The position numbers were made by a program, and so were the translations under genes. Below are positions 1-7,255 of a stretch of DNA of 17,996 nt, piece by piece. Source of the stretch: Mariaggregatimicrobium sp964498785 (lineage in GTDB: Bacteria > Zhuqueibacterota > Zhuqueibacteria > Thermofontimicrobiales > Thiofontviventaceae). The number at the start of each line of letters is the position of its first letter. Position 1 is the first letter of the stretch. The DNA is taken from the NCBI GenBank assembly GCA_964498785.1, contig CAZCJL010000131.1, forward strand, positions 1-17,996. The letters are read 5' to 3'. Under the pieces are notes generated by a model. The model saw only the letters and a list, made by a program, of their open reading frames with translations, was not told the origin of the DNA and did no database searches.

Positions 1-400
1 CATTCTTGAGCGGGTTGTTTAAACAATAAACATAAGGACTTAAAGCTGGATATTTGCCCGCCAGTGGGTCTGTTACCCAAAATCTCCCAATCTCCGCATC
101 ATAATACCTCGCCCCAAAATAATACCACTCCAGCGCATTTTCGTCGTCGAGTTCTTTGCCGGTGTACTTAAAAGTCGCCGGCCGTTCCCCGGAAACCTGG
201 CTACGACCGGGCATTATTTTGCCGAAGGGGTGGTAATCATAGTACTCCTTAACATCGCCCTCCTCATCCAGTACAACTCTGGTATTGCCAAGATGGTCAT
301 GAAGATAGTAATTCCATTCGCCAGCATAAGCGTTCGTTAGAAGCGTCAAAAATATAGGAAAAACTAAAAAGAAAAGCAAGTATTTATTTTTGTCAATCAT
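1..400 (-). CDS. Secreted mini-Rhs protein, core domain (partial, runs off left edge)
   Basis: The frame is open from ATG at 400 to the window edge (133 codons), with GAGGAAAAA just upstream as a ribosome site. Residues 1-26 form a signal peptide (lysines, then a hydrophobic stretch, then a cleavage motif AYA/GEW). The Rhs-associated core begins almost directly after it: YYLHDHLGNTR, YDYHPFG, FKYTGKELDD, WYYFGARYYDAEIGRFW, TDP and YVYCLNNP are all recognisable. The core is clearly diverged from the DEDGDVKVCYDYYPFG version used by the main Rhs gene and its cassettes. A core with its own signal peptide but no YD-repeat shell is unusual; it looks like an internal-deletion derivative or the tail of a split Rhs gene. 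The tip and any immunity gene lie outside the window. The Rhs family assignment is firm; function of the whole protein is unknown. Confidence 0.82.
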   Translation of the reverse strand, partial: MIDKNKYLLFFLVFPIFLTLLTNAYAGEWNYYLHDHLGNTRVVLDEEGDVKEYYDYHPFGKIMPGRSQVSGERPATFKYTGKELDDENALEWYYFGARYYDAEIGRFWVTDPLAGKYPALSPYVYCLNNPLKN

Positions 401-459
401 ATTACTTTTTCCTCACATATTCTGATTTTTAAATAATATTTTGTGTTCTTTATAACGAG

Positions 460-1995
460 CTATCTTTTATAGGTTGCTATAACATTGCCTGCCGCATCAC
501 GAATATAGAAAGTAGTCATAGCAGGAGCTTCATTCAGTGTGTAATCTATTTCTATTTTTGGGCGTTTATTCGGATCATTTGTATAGTCTGAACTGGCAAC
601 ATTAATTCTACCGTTAACGCCTTCATTTTGGGATTTCCAGAGAAAACCGTAGTTGTTAGAAGCTAATATATCCTCAACAAGATTTTCTACATCAATATTA
701 ACAATATCAGCAGTAGGACTACCGGGAGCAGGTATGCTCACCTGATTCATAGTCGTGGTACTGGGTTGGTTCGCCCAGGTGACACCCAATTCAGTCCAGG
801 GTTCGGTTACGCGTTGCAGGTATGTTGCAGGAATAGTCGATAAATGATTGCTGCCTGGATTATAAAAATGCAGGTAGGCTTCATCAATAGTTGCATTGGC
901 AGGAATCATCGAAAAATCGAATTCTAAAATTGAACGATAATATTTGTCATCAGCACCTGAATACCACTTTCCAATATACAATGTAGTACCAGTACCATAA
1001 TTAGTATGTTCTGTATCGGGATTATCATCTCTGGCATGTAAAAGAGCGTCTTTACCCATTTCTTGCCCCGGCTGCATTGTTATAGAAACTTCAATTTGTG
1101 GATCAAAAACAATTGTACCTTGAGGAATGCTATTTATCCATTCAAACGGAACGCCGGTCAATAGCAAACTGGTACCATTTTCCAAGTTCACGATCCTTTT
1201 CTTGATGGTTGCAATATATTTCATCTCTAGTGAATCTCTCTTATTCTCTAAAAATGCTTTATCAACAGGAAATGTAAATTTTGAATTTCCTTTTAAATCT
1301 TTGAAATCGATGGGACCAATGCCTTCATAATCAGTATTTTTGATAGTTCTGGATTCCGCATACGGAGCTACTGTCGGCATTGTTGAATTTAGTTGGGTCA
1401 CAAACATCAGATAAGCTTTTTTCTCTTTCATTCCAAAATCTGTGGGAGGCGGTAGACTATTCCTTGCATCCTGTGAGAAGTAAATTTCTTCTTTTAAGCA
1501 GGTGTCTTCATATCGATATATGACATCTACTCCGGGAAATGCACTTTTATAAACAACATCGCTACCACTAATAAGTGCCGGTGCTGTTTGAATATTTTGA
1601 ATGATCTCGTAAGTTTTCTTATCGTTATCCATGTAAGCCATAGCAATAAGCGATGAGGTTACTCCGGCGCCGCCTTTTGTCTCAAAAACAACAGCTTCGG
1701 GCTGACTTAAATCCGGTTTAACATAAGCATGGTAATGTCCGGCTGTTATTTCATACGCATAGCCCTCCACAGTTGAAGGCTGGAAATTTCGATTTATCTC
1801 TTTATATTCTCCGAAATTATCTATATAATGCATAAAACCGAGGCTTATTTCTGTGGTATAGCTTTCATCCGGATTTAAATACGTTTTTGAGAAATAAGTT
1901 CTCTTTTCTGTGAGTTCTTTTTTTTGCGACCAGCCCAGTTGTGATATGAATAATATGGAAACGCCCAATAAAAGAATGACATGGATCTTTTTCAT
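460..1995 (-). CDS. Secreted DNRLRE-domain protein ending in an Rhs-like phrase
   Basis: A 511-aa protein with a strong ribosome site (AGGAGGAAA) before ATG at 1995. Residues 1-23 are a signal peptide ending in GWSQ. Residues 25-290 are a beta-rich region (DNFGEYKEINRNF, FPGVDVIYRY) of the kind found at the front of WapA-like wall or Rhs proteins. Residues about 300-486 form a DNRLRE/CBM96-type beta-sandwich, recognised from RSILEFDFSMIPANATIDEA, the WTELGVTWANQP motif and the closing RPKIEIDYT. The last 16 residues, FYIRDAAGNVIATYKR, match the phrase that opens the Rhs core in many Rhs proteins, followed at once by TAG. This suggests the front half of a once longer Rhs protein; the mini-Rhs gene 59 bases downstream could be the separated back half. 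Probably exported and carbohydrate- or surface-associated. Substrate unknown. Confidence 0.85.
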   Translation of the reverse strand: MKKIHVILLLGVSILFISQLGWSQKKELTEKRTYFSKTYLNPDESYTTEISLGFMHYIDNFGEYKEINRNFQPSTVEGYAYEITAGHYHAYVKPDLSQPEAVVFETKGGAGVTSSLIAMAYMDNDKKTYEIIQNIQTAPALISGSDVVYKSAFPGVDVIYRYEDTCLKEEIYFSQDARNSLPPPTDFGMKEKKAYLMFVTQLNSTMPTVAPYAESRTIKNTDYEGIGPIDFKDLKGNSKFTFPVDKAFLENKRDSLEMKYIATIKKRIVNLENGTSLLLTGVPFEWINSIPQGTIVFDPQIEVSITMQPGQEMGKDALLHARDDNPDTEHTNYGTGTTLYIGKWYSGADDKYYRSILEFDFSMIPANATIDEAYLHFYNPGSNHLSTIPATYLQRVTEPWTELGVTWANQPSTTTMNQVSIPAPGSPTADIVNIDVENLVEDILASNNYGFLWKSQNEGVNGRINVASSDYTNDPNKRPKIEIDYTLNEAPAMTTFYIRDAAGNVIATYKR

Positions 1996-2034
1996 AGAGA
2001 TTTCCTCCTGTTAAATGTATAAATTACATTTTAA

Positions 2035-2062
2035 ATTATCCAAGAATTTGATATTAATTCAA
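2035..2062 (-). promoter_or_regulatory. Candidate sigma70-type promoter for the DNRLRE gene
   Basis: On the minus strand, TTGAAT (-35, 2062-2057) and GATAAT (-10, 2040-2035) are separated by 16 bases. They lie about 40 bases upstream of ATG 1995, leaving the AGGAGG ribosome site inside the leader. The DNA is very AT-rich, so a chance match is possible. Confidence 0.33.
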
Positions 2063-2070
2063 AAATCTGT

Positions 2071-2087
2071 ATTGATATTTTATCAAT
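2071..2087. promoter_or_regulatory. Perfect inverted repeat upstream of the DNRLRE promoter
   Basis: ATTGATATTTTATCAAT has perfect 7-base arms around a 3-base centre. It sits just upstream of the candidate -35 box at 2062-2057, a position suited to a regulator-binding site. It has no GC-rich stem, so it is not a convincing terminator. No regulator gene is visible in the window. Confidence 0.3.
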
Positions 2088-2154
2088 TCAAATTAACGAT
2101 CACCGATACATTAGTCCTCCAAAAGAGGTACTTTGTATGTCTTTTTATTGTCAA

Positions 2155-2244
2155 TCAACATGACGAGCATTGCGTAGTTTTTTCTTTTTGTATAAATTTA
2201 TACACCGCTTCATCGCCAGAGACAATGGTCTGCCGCATGTTCAT
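2155..2244 (-). pseudogene. Rhs-core relic in a 29-codon mini-ORF
   Basis: Starting at ATG 2244, the first codons give NMRQTIVSGDEAVYKF, identical to and in the same frame as the Rhs core of the main gene. The frame then runs into unrelated sequence (IQKEKTTQ) and stops at 2155. A GAGGAG sits about 11 bases before the ATG, so the fragment could be translated, but no complete domain is encoded. It lies 26 bases after the stop of the 202-aa membrane protein gene. I read it as the scar of an Rhs core+tip cassette that once stood here. Confidence 0.6.
2193..2243 (-). repeat. 51-bp remnant of the Rhs-core repeat
   Basis: The run from taaatttatacaccg to ccgcatgttca matches, base for base by eye, part of the core repeat in the main Rhs gene (11756-11806) and in cassettes C and D. 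Sequence on both sides is unrelated to the core. Confidence 0.85.
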
Positions 2245-2270
2245 TTTAATCGGTTCTCCTCGTAAACATG

Positions 2271-2879
2271 TTACATAAATCCATAATAATAACTTTTCTT
2301 TTCAAATTTTCGTCTTGGAAGATATGGATGTCTGCGATAGGAAGCGAGCATTACACGCACGGGCAATGCCTGCTTTGGATATTTTTGCATCAACCTTGTA
2401 ATTTCTGGATGATCTTTATGTATAAAACCCAGCATAAGTCGAAAACACTTTTGTAATAACGGTTTCTCATCAAAGTGTTCAAATATTTGTTCAATTGGGA
2501 TGGCATCTAATTTTGTCAAAGCTTCTTCGTTGGACCGAGATTTGGAAATTGGACCCAAAGCCTTGTTGAAATTTCGATAAAGATATACAAAAAAAAATAT
2601 ACCACTAAGCACTACCACAACTAAAAGTGCTCCAATATCTACTTCAATAGTTAGCGATCTTTGAATAACATTTTTACAGTATATCATCGCAAACATCGGT
2701 GCGGTAAATACTATGAATATAACGGGAATTGATAAAAATCCAAAGAATAATTTATTTATTGGAAATTTAATTAGATGGATATTTAGAAAAAAAGAAAAGC
2801 AATAGAAAACGATATAACGAAACCATAAAATATGAAATGCACTTCCAAGTAACGCAAAAATGATCGAGTATAGTAACAT
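2271..2879 (-). CDS. Membrane protein, candidate immunity protein (202 aa, three-paralogue family)
   Basis: ATG at 2879 is preceded by AAAAGGGG as ribosome site. The protein has about three membrane spans (near residues 3-20, 44-70 and 84-103) followed by a cytosolic-looking helical C-terminal half. It is a diverged paralogue of the genes at 3615-4220 and 6615-7226. Shared marks are an aromatic motif after the first span (LWFRYIV here), PIEQI, LLQKCFRLMLGF.H, a late P.R.ML..YRRHP and a basic C-terminal end. All three follow an Rhs tip of the glycine-rich type, here truncated tip G. The family is unknown to me; the immunity role is inferred from position, small size and one-per-tip occurrence. 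Unlike its paralogues it has a 198-base upstream gap with a good promoter match, so it may be expressed independently of the Rhs gene. Confidence 0.8.
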   Translation of the reverse strand: MLLYSIIFALLGSAFHILWFRYIVFYCFSFFLNIHLIKFPINKLFFGFLSIPVIFIVFTAPMFAMIYCKNVIQRSLTIEVDIGALLVVVVLSGIFFFVYLYRNFNKALGPISKSRSNEEALTKLDAIPIEQIFEHFDEKPLLQKCFRLMLGFIHKDHPEITRLMQKYPKQALPVRVMLASYRRHPYLPRRKFEKKSYYYGFM

Positions 2880-2945
2880 GTCAAATCCCCTTTTGAACGA
2901 TTAATGTTTAAACAATCCACTACAGCCTATTTTAATTAATTTACA

Positions 2946-2975
2946 ATTATATCGTTTTTTTCGCAATCATGTAAA
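2946..2975 (-). promoter_or_regulatory. Candidate sigma70-type promoter for the 202-aa immunity candidate
   Basis: TTTACA (2975-2970) and a perfect TATAAT (2951-2946) are 18 bases apart on the minus strand, 67 bases upstream of ATG 2879. This is the best promoter-like match I found in the window. An inverted repeat (GATAGT...ACTATC, 3002-3022) lies just upstream. Independent transcription would let immunity persist when the tip is silent. Confidence 0.42.
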
Positions 2976-3077
2976 CGTTTGGTCATTCACCATAAACCTT
3001 TGATAGTCATTTAGTAACTATCGGCAATATTTGATTTTATTTGCACGTCCAAAATTGACTAATTTGATAACAGAATA

Positions 3078-3581
3078 TCAAAATTCTACTTCATTTTTAT
3101 CATCATTTGTACAAGGACCAATAGAAGTAGGAGGTTCAGTTATCGTTGTTGACTGATAATCAAGGTTGGTTTCAGGTGCAGGAACAGTTTGCCTGCGCGA
3201 TGCCCAATTAACATAATTTTGAAATATAATTATCTCAGTTTGTAGAGCCTCCAGCCTGTTATTAACAACAAGCTGTTGGTCGGTTTCCATTGCAATCCAT
3301 CCTTTCCAGTACTGCCATGCGCTTTCAATTGTTGTCCTCAACGGATAATAAACAAATGGTGATAACTTTAGTGTACCTATTGGAAAAGTGCTCATGGTTC
3401 CCATTCCTCCTGCCATTGTAGAAAAGAGCGTCGAAGTTATGCTATAATCAGAAAGTGTTTTATCGGTTAAACCTATAGAAAATCCTTGCCCGACAACATC
3501 TCCTAGTGCACCTTCAGTGATTCCAGCGGCAATAGCAGGTCCTACAGTAACATTCTCTATCCGGTTTATGTGTATTGTCAT
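3078..3581 (-). CDS. Truncated orphan Rhs toxin tip 'G' (no core)
   Basis: A 167-residue frame from ATG 3581. An in-frame stop lies at 3605-3603, and I see no ribosome site. It contains no Rhs core. Its sequence aligns with the last two thirds of the tip of cassette C: the GD..GQG region near residue 30 and the C-terminal GPC..DD.K.E..F motif occur in both. The middle carries hydrophobic, glycine-rich segments and an aromatic WQYWKGW stretch. It is a tip-only fragment lacking the first part of the C-type tip, so it is probably inactive as such, or a donor for recombination. The next gene downstream is the 202-aa immunity candidate, paralogous to the one that follows cassette C, which supports a tip-immunity pairing. 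Toxic activity is not recognised. Confidence 0.6.
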   Translation of the reverse strand: MTIHINRIENVTVGPAIAAGITEGALGDVVGQGFSIGLTDKTLSDYSITSTLFSTMAGGMGTMSTFPIGTLKLSPFVYYPLRTTIESAWQYWKGWIAMETDQQLVVNNRLEALQTEIIIFQNYVNWASRRQTVPAPETNLDYQSTTITEPPTSIGPCTNDDKNEVEF

Positions 3582-3614
3582 TAATTCTTTGGAAATAAAG
3601 CTTTATTAAAACTA

Positions 3615-4220
3615 TTATAGCAAAAATATATATTTTCTTTTCTCCATTCTTTCTTTCGGAATATGTGGATTTTTAAGATATAGTGTTAGCATCATTCTAA
3701 TTGGTATTTGTAATTTCTCTTTTTCCGGAATAAAATAAAATATTTTTTCACTATCAGGGTGAGCAAAAGCAAGCATTAACCTGAAACTTTTCTGTAAAAA
3801 TGTTTTTTCTTCAAACTTACCGATGATAGTTTCTATTGGAGTTTTTTTAAACAATGACAATAGTTCAGAGAAATTACTGCTATGCAATAAAAAACCAATT
3901 GACTTATATATTTGTATTAAAACGTACATGACATAACCTAATGCTATAGAGACAGTTATTGAGAATGATAATAATTCAGGAACCTCTATTGGAACATTGG
4001 ATGAAATTATATGTTTTAAGAAATTATCCAGAATAAAAGGAAACATTAAAAAAACAAAGATAAAAAGAATCATGAAAAAAGGCATTAATATATTTTCCAA
4101 CGACCTCTTCGCTAGAAATGAGCACATTGAAAAACTAATGGAATAGTCGCCAACGTATTTAAGCCAGAATATTATAACAAGAACTTCGACCAACAAATAT
4201 AAAATTAATTTAAATTCCAT
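3615..4220 (-). CDS. Membrane protein, candidate immunity protein (201 aa, three-paralogue family)
   Basis: ATG 4220 has a strong GGAGGTAAG ribosome site 13 bases upstream. Predicted spans lie near residues 4-23, 42-66 and 84-108. After them comes a soluble half with PIETIIGKF, FLQKSFRLMLAFAHP, a P.RMML..Y..NPH motif and a basic tail (RMEKRKYIF). It is closest in pattern to the 202-aa and 203-aa proteins in this window. It sits 72 bases after the stop of cassette D and 33 bases before the tip G frame. This suggests immunity to the glycine-rich tip of cassette D. Its ribosome site is much better than those of the neighbouring tips, consistent with immunity being translated while the tips are silent. 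I know no characterised homologue. Confidence 0.82.
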   Translation of the reverse strand: MEFKLILYLLVEVLVIIFWLKYVGDYSISFSMCSFLAKRSLENILMPFFMILFIFVFLMFPFILDNFLKHIISSNVPIEVPELLSFSITVSIALGYVMYVLIQIYKSIGFLLHSSNFSELLSLFKKTPIETIIGKFEEKTFLQKSFRLMLAFAHPDSEKIFYFIPEKEKLQIPIRMMLTLYLKNPHIPKERMEKRKYIFLL

Positions 4221-4292
4221 ATTATTTATTTCTTACCTCCTAATAACTAATATTATAAACAATTAGAGAAAAAAATATTAAAAAGATTATTG

Positions 4293-5291
4293 TTAAAAAG
4301 GCTCTGAATTATTAAATTCGATTTCTACTTCAACATGAGTTTGAACTGATGTATCTTCATCATTTACTAAAATATTCCATATATCAGCCTCAAACGTTGG
4401 AACATCCATTCGTCTTTGCGATATATCTTTGTAATTATAAAATATTGTATTTTCTTGCTGATAAGATATTATTTTTCTAGCACCCAAAATTTCTGCTGTT
4501 GTTGCACCTACCATATTCTCTCCGAAACTAGCTGGTATGGGTTGTAAAGCTTTGTTTAATGTCAGTCGATTCCCCGGGAAAGTGCCAGGTATTAATGGAG
4601 CATATTTTGCAATAAATGCACCTGAAAATCCCAAGGCCATATTAACACCCAAGTTATTCCAGTTAGTCTTTCCATTTATAAAATGTTCTGCTGTAGCTAC
4701 TTGAACTGTATTAGCTACGCCTGCTGCAATTACGCCCCATCCTCCGGGTACATACGCTGCGGTCGCTCCAGTAATAAAACCTACGCCCACTGATTTAAAA
4801 AATCCTCCCCATTTACCCGAAAGATTTCCATCGGCAGCACGCCAGGCTGCTACTCCGGCATTTACTGCCCCAAAAGTTCCACCAATAGCTCCTGGTATAA
4901 GTATTGAAAATGCAAATCCGCCATCCCTATCCACATATATGTATGGATTATTCCCACAATACACAAAAGGCGAATGATATTGATTAGACGGATCCGGCGC
5001 CATCCATCTTCCAATTGAGGAATCATAATATCGGACACCGAAATAATCGTAATTGCTGCCGTCGTCTCGTTCTTTTCCGGTAAATTTATACACCGCTTCA
5101 TCGCCAGAGACAATGGTCTGCCGCATGTTCAAGCCAAATGGATAATAATCATAACAGACTTTTACATCGCCGTCTTCATCGAAAGCAAAGCTGAAATCAC
5201 CTTCTTCTCGACGTTCTATTTTGTAGACCTCGGCATCCGAACATTCCCCATCCGGTTCAGATTGATGCGGGTGTGGATGTAATCCAAACAA
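4293..5291 (-). CDS. Orphan Rhs core+tip cassette 'D'
   Basis: The 332-codon frame opens at TTG 5291, directly after an in-frame TAA, with no clear ribosome site; an internal start is possible. Residues 1-37 come from a 140-bp element shared only with cassette B (HPHPHQ, KIERREEGDFSFAF). Residues 38-124 are the Rhs core (DEDGDVKVCYDYYPFG, KFTGKERDDGS, YFGVRYYDSSIGRW, YCGNNP), ending in DRDG where the main protein has DPDG. The tip, residues 125-332, opens with a long glycine/alanine-rich hydrophobic region (GAIGG, WGGFF, GVGFITGATAAYVPGGWG) and ends in an acidic tail (EVEIEF). It has no signal peptide, so it could not be exported on its own. The hydrophobic Gly-rich region suggests membrane insertion; this is not proven. 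The 201-aa membrane protein downstream is the likely immunity partner. Confidence 0.75.
   Translation of the reverse strand: MFGLHPHPHQSEPDGECSDAEVYKIERREEGDFSFAFDEDGDVKVCYDYYPFGLNMRQTIVSGDEAVYKFTGKERDDGSNYDYFGVRYYDSSIGRWMAPDPSNQYHSPFVYCGNNPYIYVDRDGGFAFSILIPGAIGGTFGAVNAGVAAWRAADGNLSGKWGGFFKSVGVGFITGATAAYVPGGWGVIAAGVANTVQVATAEHFINGKTNWNNLGVNMALGFSGAFIAKYAPLIPGTFPGNRLTLNKALQPIPASFGENMVGATTAEILGARKIISYQQENTIFYNYKDISQRRMDVPTFEADIWNILVNDEDTSVQTHVEVEIEFNNSEPF
4945..5182 (-). repeat. Rhs-core repeat, copy D (238 bp)
   Basis: By eye identical to cassette C, and one base different from the main gene, from ggattattcccacaat to cgtcttcatcga. The match to the main gene ends abruptly at 5182, where sequence shared only with cassette B begins. 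Confidence 0.9.
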
Positions 5292-5322
5292 TTATGGATT
5301 ATATATTCTGAAAATTAATTAT
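5183..5322 (-). repeat. 140-bp cassette-specific element, copy D
   Basis: Shared with 9592-9731 over the same length, with only a few differences near the outer end, and absent from the main Rhs gene. The outer boundary lies 10 bases from the stop of the 72-aa membrane protein. It encodes the N-terminal 37 residues of cassette D and an in-frame stop just before them. Confidence 0.88.
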
Positions 5323-5331
5323 TACCATTGC

Positions 5332-5550
5332 TTATTTTATTGTTACAAGAGCTAATATTCCCATTATAAAAAACATAAAGATTATTAGCCAAAGACGGAT
5401 TTCATGAATATTTCGGTATTTCTTTTTAAATATATGACTTTTTGAATTCTCAACACTTTCTAGTAACTTATTTTTTGAAAAATAAATTATTATACTAATT
5501 AAAAAAAATAATATGCTTAAAAAAATCCGTAAAGTATTTGTTATTTGCAT
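5332..5550 (-). CDS. Small two-span membrane protein, candidate immunity (72 aa)
   Basis: ATG 5550 follows AAGGATATATC, a good ribosome site. The protein is two hydrophobic helices (about residues 8-24 and 52-69) joined by a charged loop. It belongs to a family of three in this window, with the genes at 9724-9990 and 8368-8739. The shared pattern is K.+L..., a central S/G....F+K++, H/Y.E/A.R.W+II, then G+..L near the end. The preceding gene upstream is the core-less tip F, separated by a gene-poor 380-base gap; tip B, close kin of F, is likewise followed by a family member. The role as inner-membrane immunity protein is inferred from that pairing. No known family recognised. Confidence 0.75.
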   Translation of the reverse strand: MQITNTLRIFLSILFFLISIIIYFSKNKLLESVENSKSHIFKKKYRNIHEIRLWLIIFMFFIMGILALVTIK

Positions 5551-5930
5551 GATATATCCTTAACTAATACGACATATTAATTATAGTTTATTGAGTCAAC
5601 TTACCTATTCTTAATAATAAGATTTTTTGATTGGAAATAAATTAATTACAACGCAATGAATAAATTACACTTATATTTATCATGAGTATCAGCATTAATT
5701 ATCAGAATTAGGATTTTGTTTTAAAATTTTTATAAAAGAAGAAACCGATTAATATTTAGGATAATTACATCTGGATTTTTTTCAGAATCTATTTTAAACC
5801 TACTTTAAATAACAAATTATTGTTCTATCGTTTGCTTGATTAGAGGTCTAAGTAAATTTTAAACAACTCACTCAAAATTATGAAAATTCATAGAGATTGG
5901 GTAAGCAGAATCAATAAGGCTAATTATATA
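5551..5930. other. Gene-free AT-rich gap
   Basis: 380 bases between tip F and the 72-aa membrane protein. I see no ORF above about 16 codons, no Rhs-core similarity and no clear terminator. A TTGACT on the minus strand near 5600 could be a -35 box for the 72-aa gene, but its partner -10 is poor. The gap may be decayed sequence. Confidence 0.5.
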
Positions 5931-6573
5931 TTATGGACCTTTAAATAACATTATATCTCTTTTTCTCCTGTCAGAAATTGGTACCTTTTCCAACCCAATT
6001 AATGTTTTAGAGATTGAACCTTTTCCAGGTTGTAAATATTGCAACTCCTGTATTAATAAACCACTAATAGGGAATCTGAATCCGACTATAGTTCCTCCTG
6101 CTTGAAAAGTAAAATTTTGAATATCAACAGGGGAAACAATATCTTTAGAAGCAATATCATAAAATAGAAAAACAGTCTGGTAAACACCTACTGCTGTTGC
6201 ATATTCTAATGCTGGTGGAAAAAAAATGCAACCTACTACTGTTAGTGGTATTGAAGTCCACGGATTCATCAAGGTTTTGTGGTATGTCATTATTGAAAGC
6301 CCAATTGCTCTTTCTGTTTTATCCATATAGTGTTTTGTAGATTTAGAACGCCCAAAATTTGATATATGAGAATATATCTGCCCATACAATGTTTTTGAGA
6401 CAGTTTCTAGTCCCTTTGTAAGAAATTCAATAGAAAATGAAATTCTGTCACTAGTGTTATTATTTACGTCAGAACCTGCAAGTGCATCTGATGTACGTTC
6501 AATAATAATAGTTTTATCTGGATCATCATCACCACTCGATGGCCAGAATCCCTTATAATCTTGAAAATTTAAC
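5931..6573 (-). pseudogene. Core-less orphan Rhs toxin tip 'F'
   Basis: The frame is open from 6590 to the stop at 5931. It has no ATG, and the first TTG is inside the tip at 6389, so it has no credible start. Reading in frame from 6573 it begins LNFQDYKGFWPSSG, exactly where the tip of cassette B starts after its YCYNNP core end. The first 106 or so residues match cassette B nearly base for base. The C-terminal part is diverged but still alignable (F..AG...G...P..G..IQ.L) and ends in VPISDRRKRDIMLFKGP. It lacks the Rhs core and any ribosome site, so it is a silent tip or a relic. The 72-aa membrane protein downstream is its likely immunity partner. Toxic activity unknown. Confidence 0.68.
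6256..6573 (-). repeat. 318-bp tip repeat, copy F
   Basis: Matches 9036-9353 over the same length with five base differences counted by eye and no gaps. Similarity stops sharply at gtccacgg (6256) inside the tip and at the core/tip junction (6573). Confidence 0.9.
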
Positions 6574-6614
6574 AGTTTACTTATTGCAAATTAATAAGAT
6601 AAAGTTATTTCAAT

Positions 6615-7226
6615 TTATTTGCTAAATCGAAATAAATAGGAACCATTTTCAAACCGCTGTTGTGCAGCTTGTGGATTCTTCCTATGAAATTTTAATAATA
6701 TTTGAAGTGGGTATTCAATTTCATAATTATTGGAAAATGATTCATGTATTTTCATACTCTGAGGATGAGCGAAAATGAGCATAAAATGCAACCATTTATT
6801 TAGCAAATTCATGCTTGCCAAGTTGTTTATAATTTGGTCAATAGGTTTTTCGTGTAACATTTTTACTGCTGCATCAAGTTTATTGCATTTTACAACAGGA
6901 CTAAATGAAAATAATTTTACACTTAAATATACGACAAATCCAATTAATAAAGGTATGCAAGAGAGAAGCAGCGCCCAATCATATAAGGTACTTCTCAATA
7001 TTTCTGTTATTATACTTTCGATAACTATAAAGATAAAAACAGGTAGCATTAAGAGGGCACCTGTAAAAACAACCATTAAAACCATTGTAATATCAGACAG
7101 CCATTTTCTTTTCATAAAATATGGAAACATACTAATAGATAAAGCATTCAAAAACACATAACGCATCCAAAAGATAAGGAGTATATTTCCAAATAGTACA
7201 AAACAAATTGAAATAATTAGTTTCAT
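6615..7226 (-). CDS. Membrane protein, candidate immunity protein (203 aa, three-paralogue family)
   Basis: ATG 7226 lies 29 bases after the stop of cassette C, with AAGG about 8 bases upstream. Predicted spans are near residues 3-20, 48-72 and 84-107. The C-terminal half carries the family marks PIDQIINNL, LLNKWLHFMLIFAHP, P.QILL.FHRKNP and a terminal FENGSYLF. The close spacing to cassette C, with no other gene between, makes it the natural immunity partner of that tip. The three-span layout places its action in the inner membrane, consistent with a membrane-directed toxin. An ORF on the opposite strand (6775-7161) is a shadow of this gene. Family unrecognised; immunity role is inference. 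Confidence 0.82.
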   Translation of the reverse strand: MKLIISICFVLFGNILLIFWMRYVFLNALSISMFPYFMKRKWLSDITMVLMVVFTGALLMLPVFIFIVIESIITEILRSTLYDWALLLSCIPLLIGFVVYLSVKLFSFSPVVKCNKLDAAVKMLHEKPIDQIINNLASMNLLNKWLHFMLIFAHPQSMKIHESFSNNYEIEYPLQILLKFHRKNPQAAQQRFENGSYLFRFSK

Positions 7227-7255
7227 TCTTGTTGCCTTATTCTGTGTATAAAAAA

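Noticed and set aside
2015..2456. Two plus-strand ORFs (2015-2278 and 2268-2456)
   Set aside because: They run antisense through the Rhs-core scar and the 202-aa gene; composition looks like reverse-complement membrane codons.
6775..7161. 128-aa ORF on the plus strand
   Set aside because: Antisense to the 203-aa membrane protein, which has paralogues, membrane spans and proper spacing; no ribosome-site support for the plus ORF.
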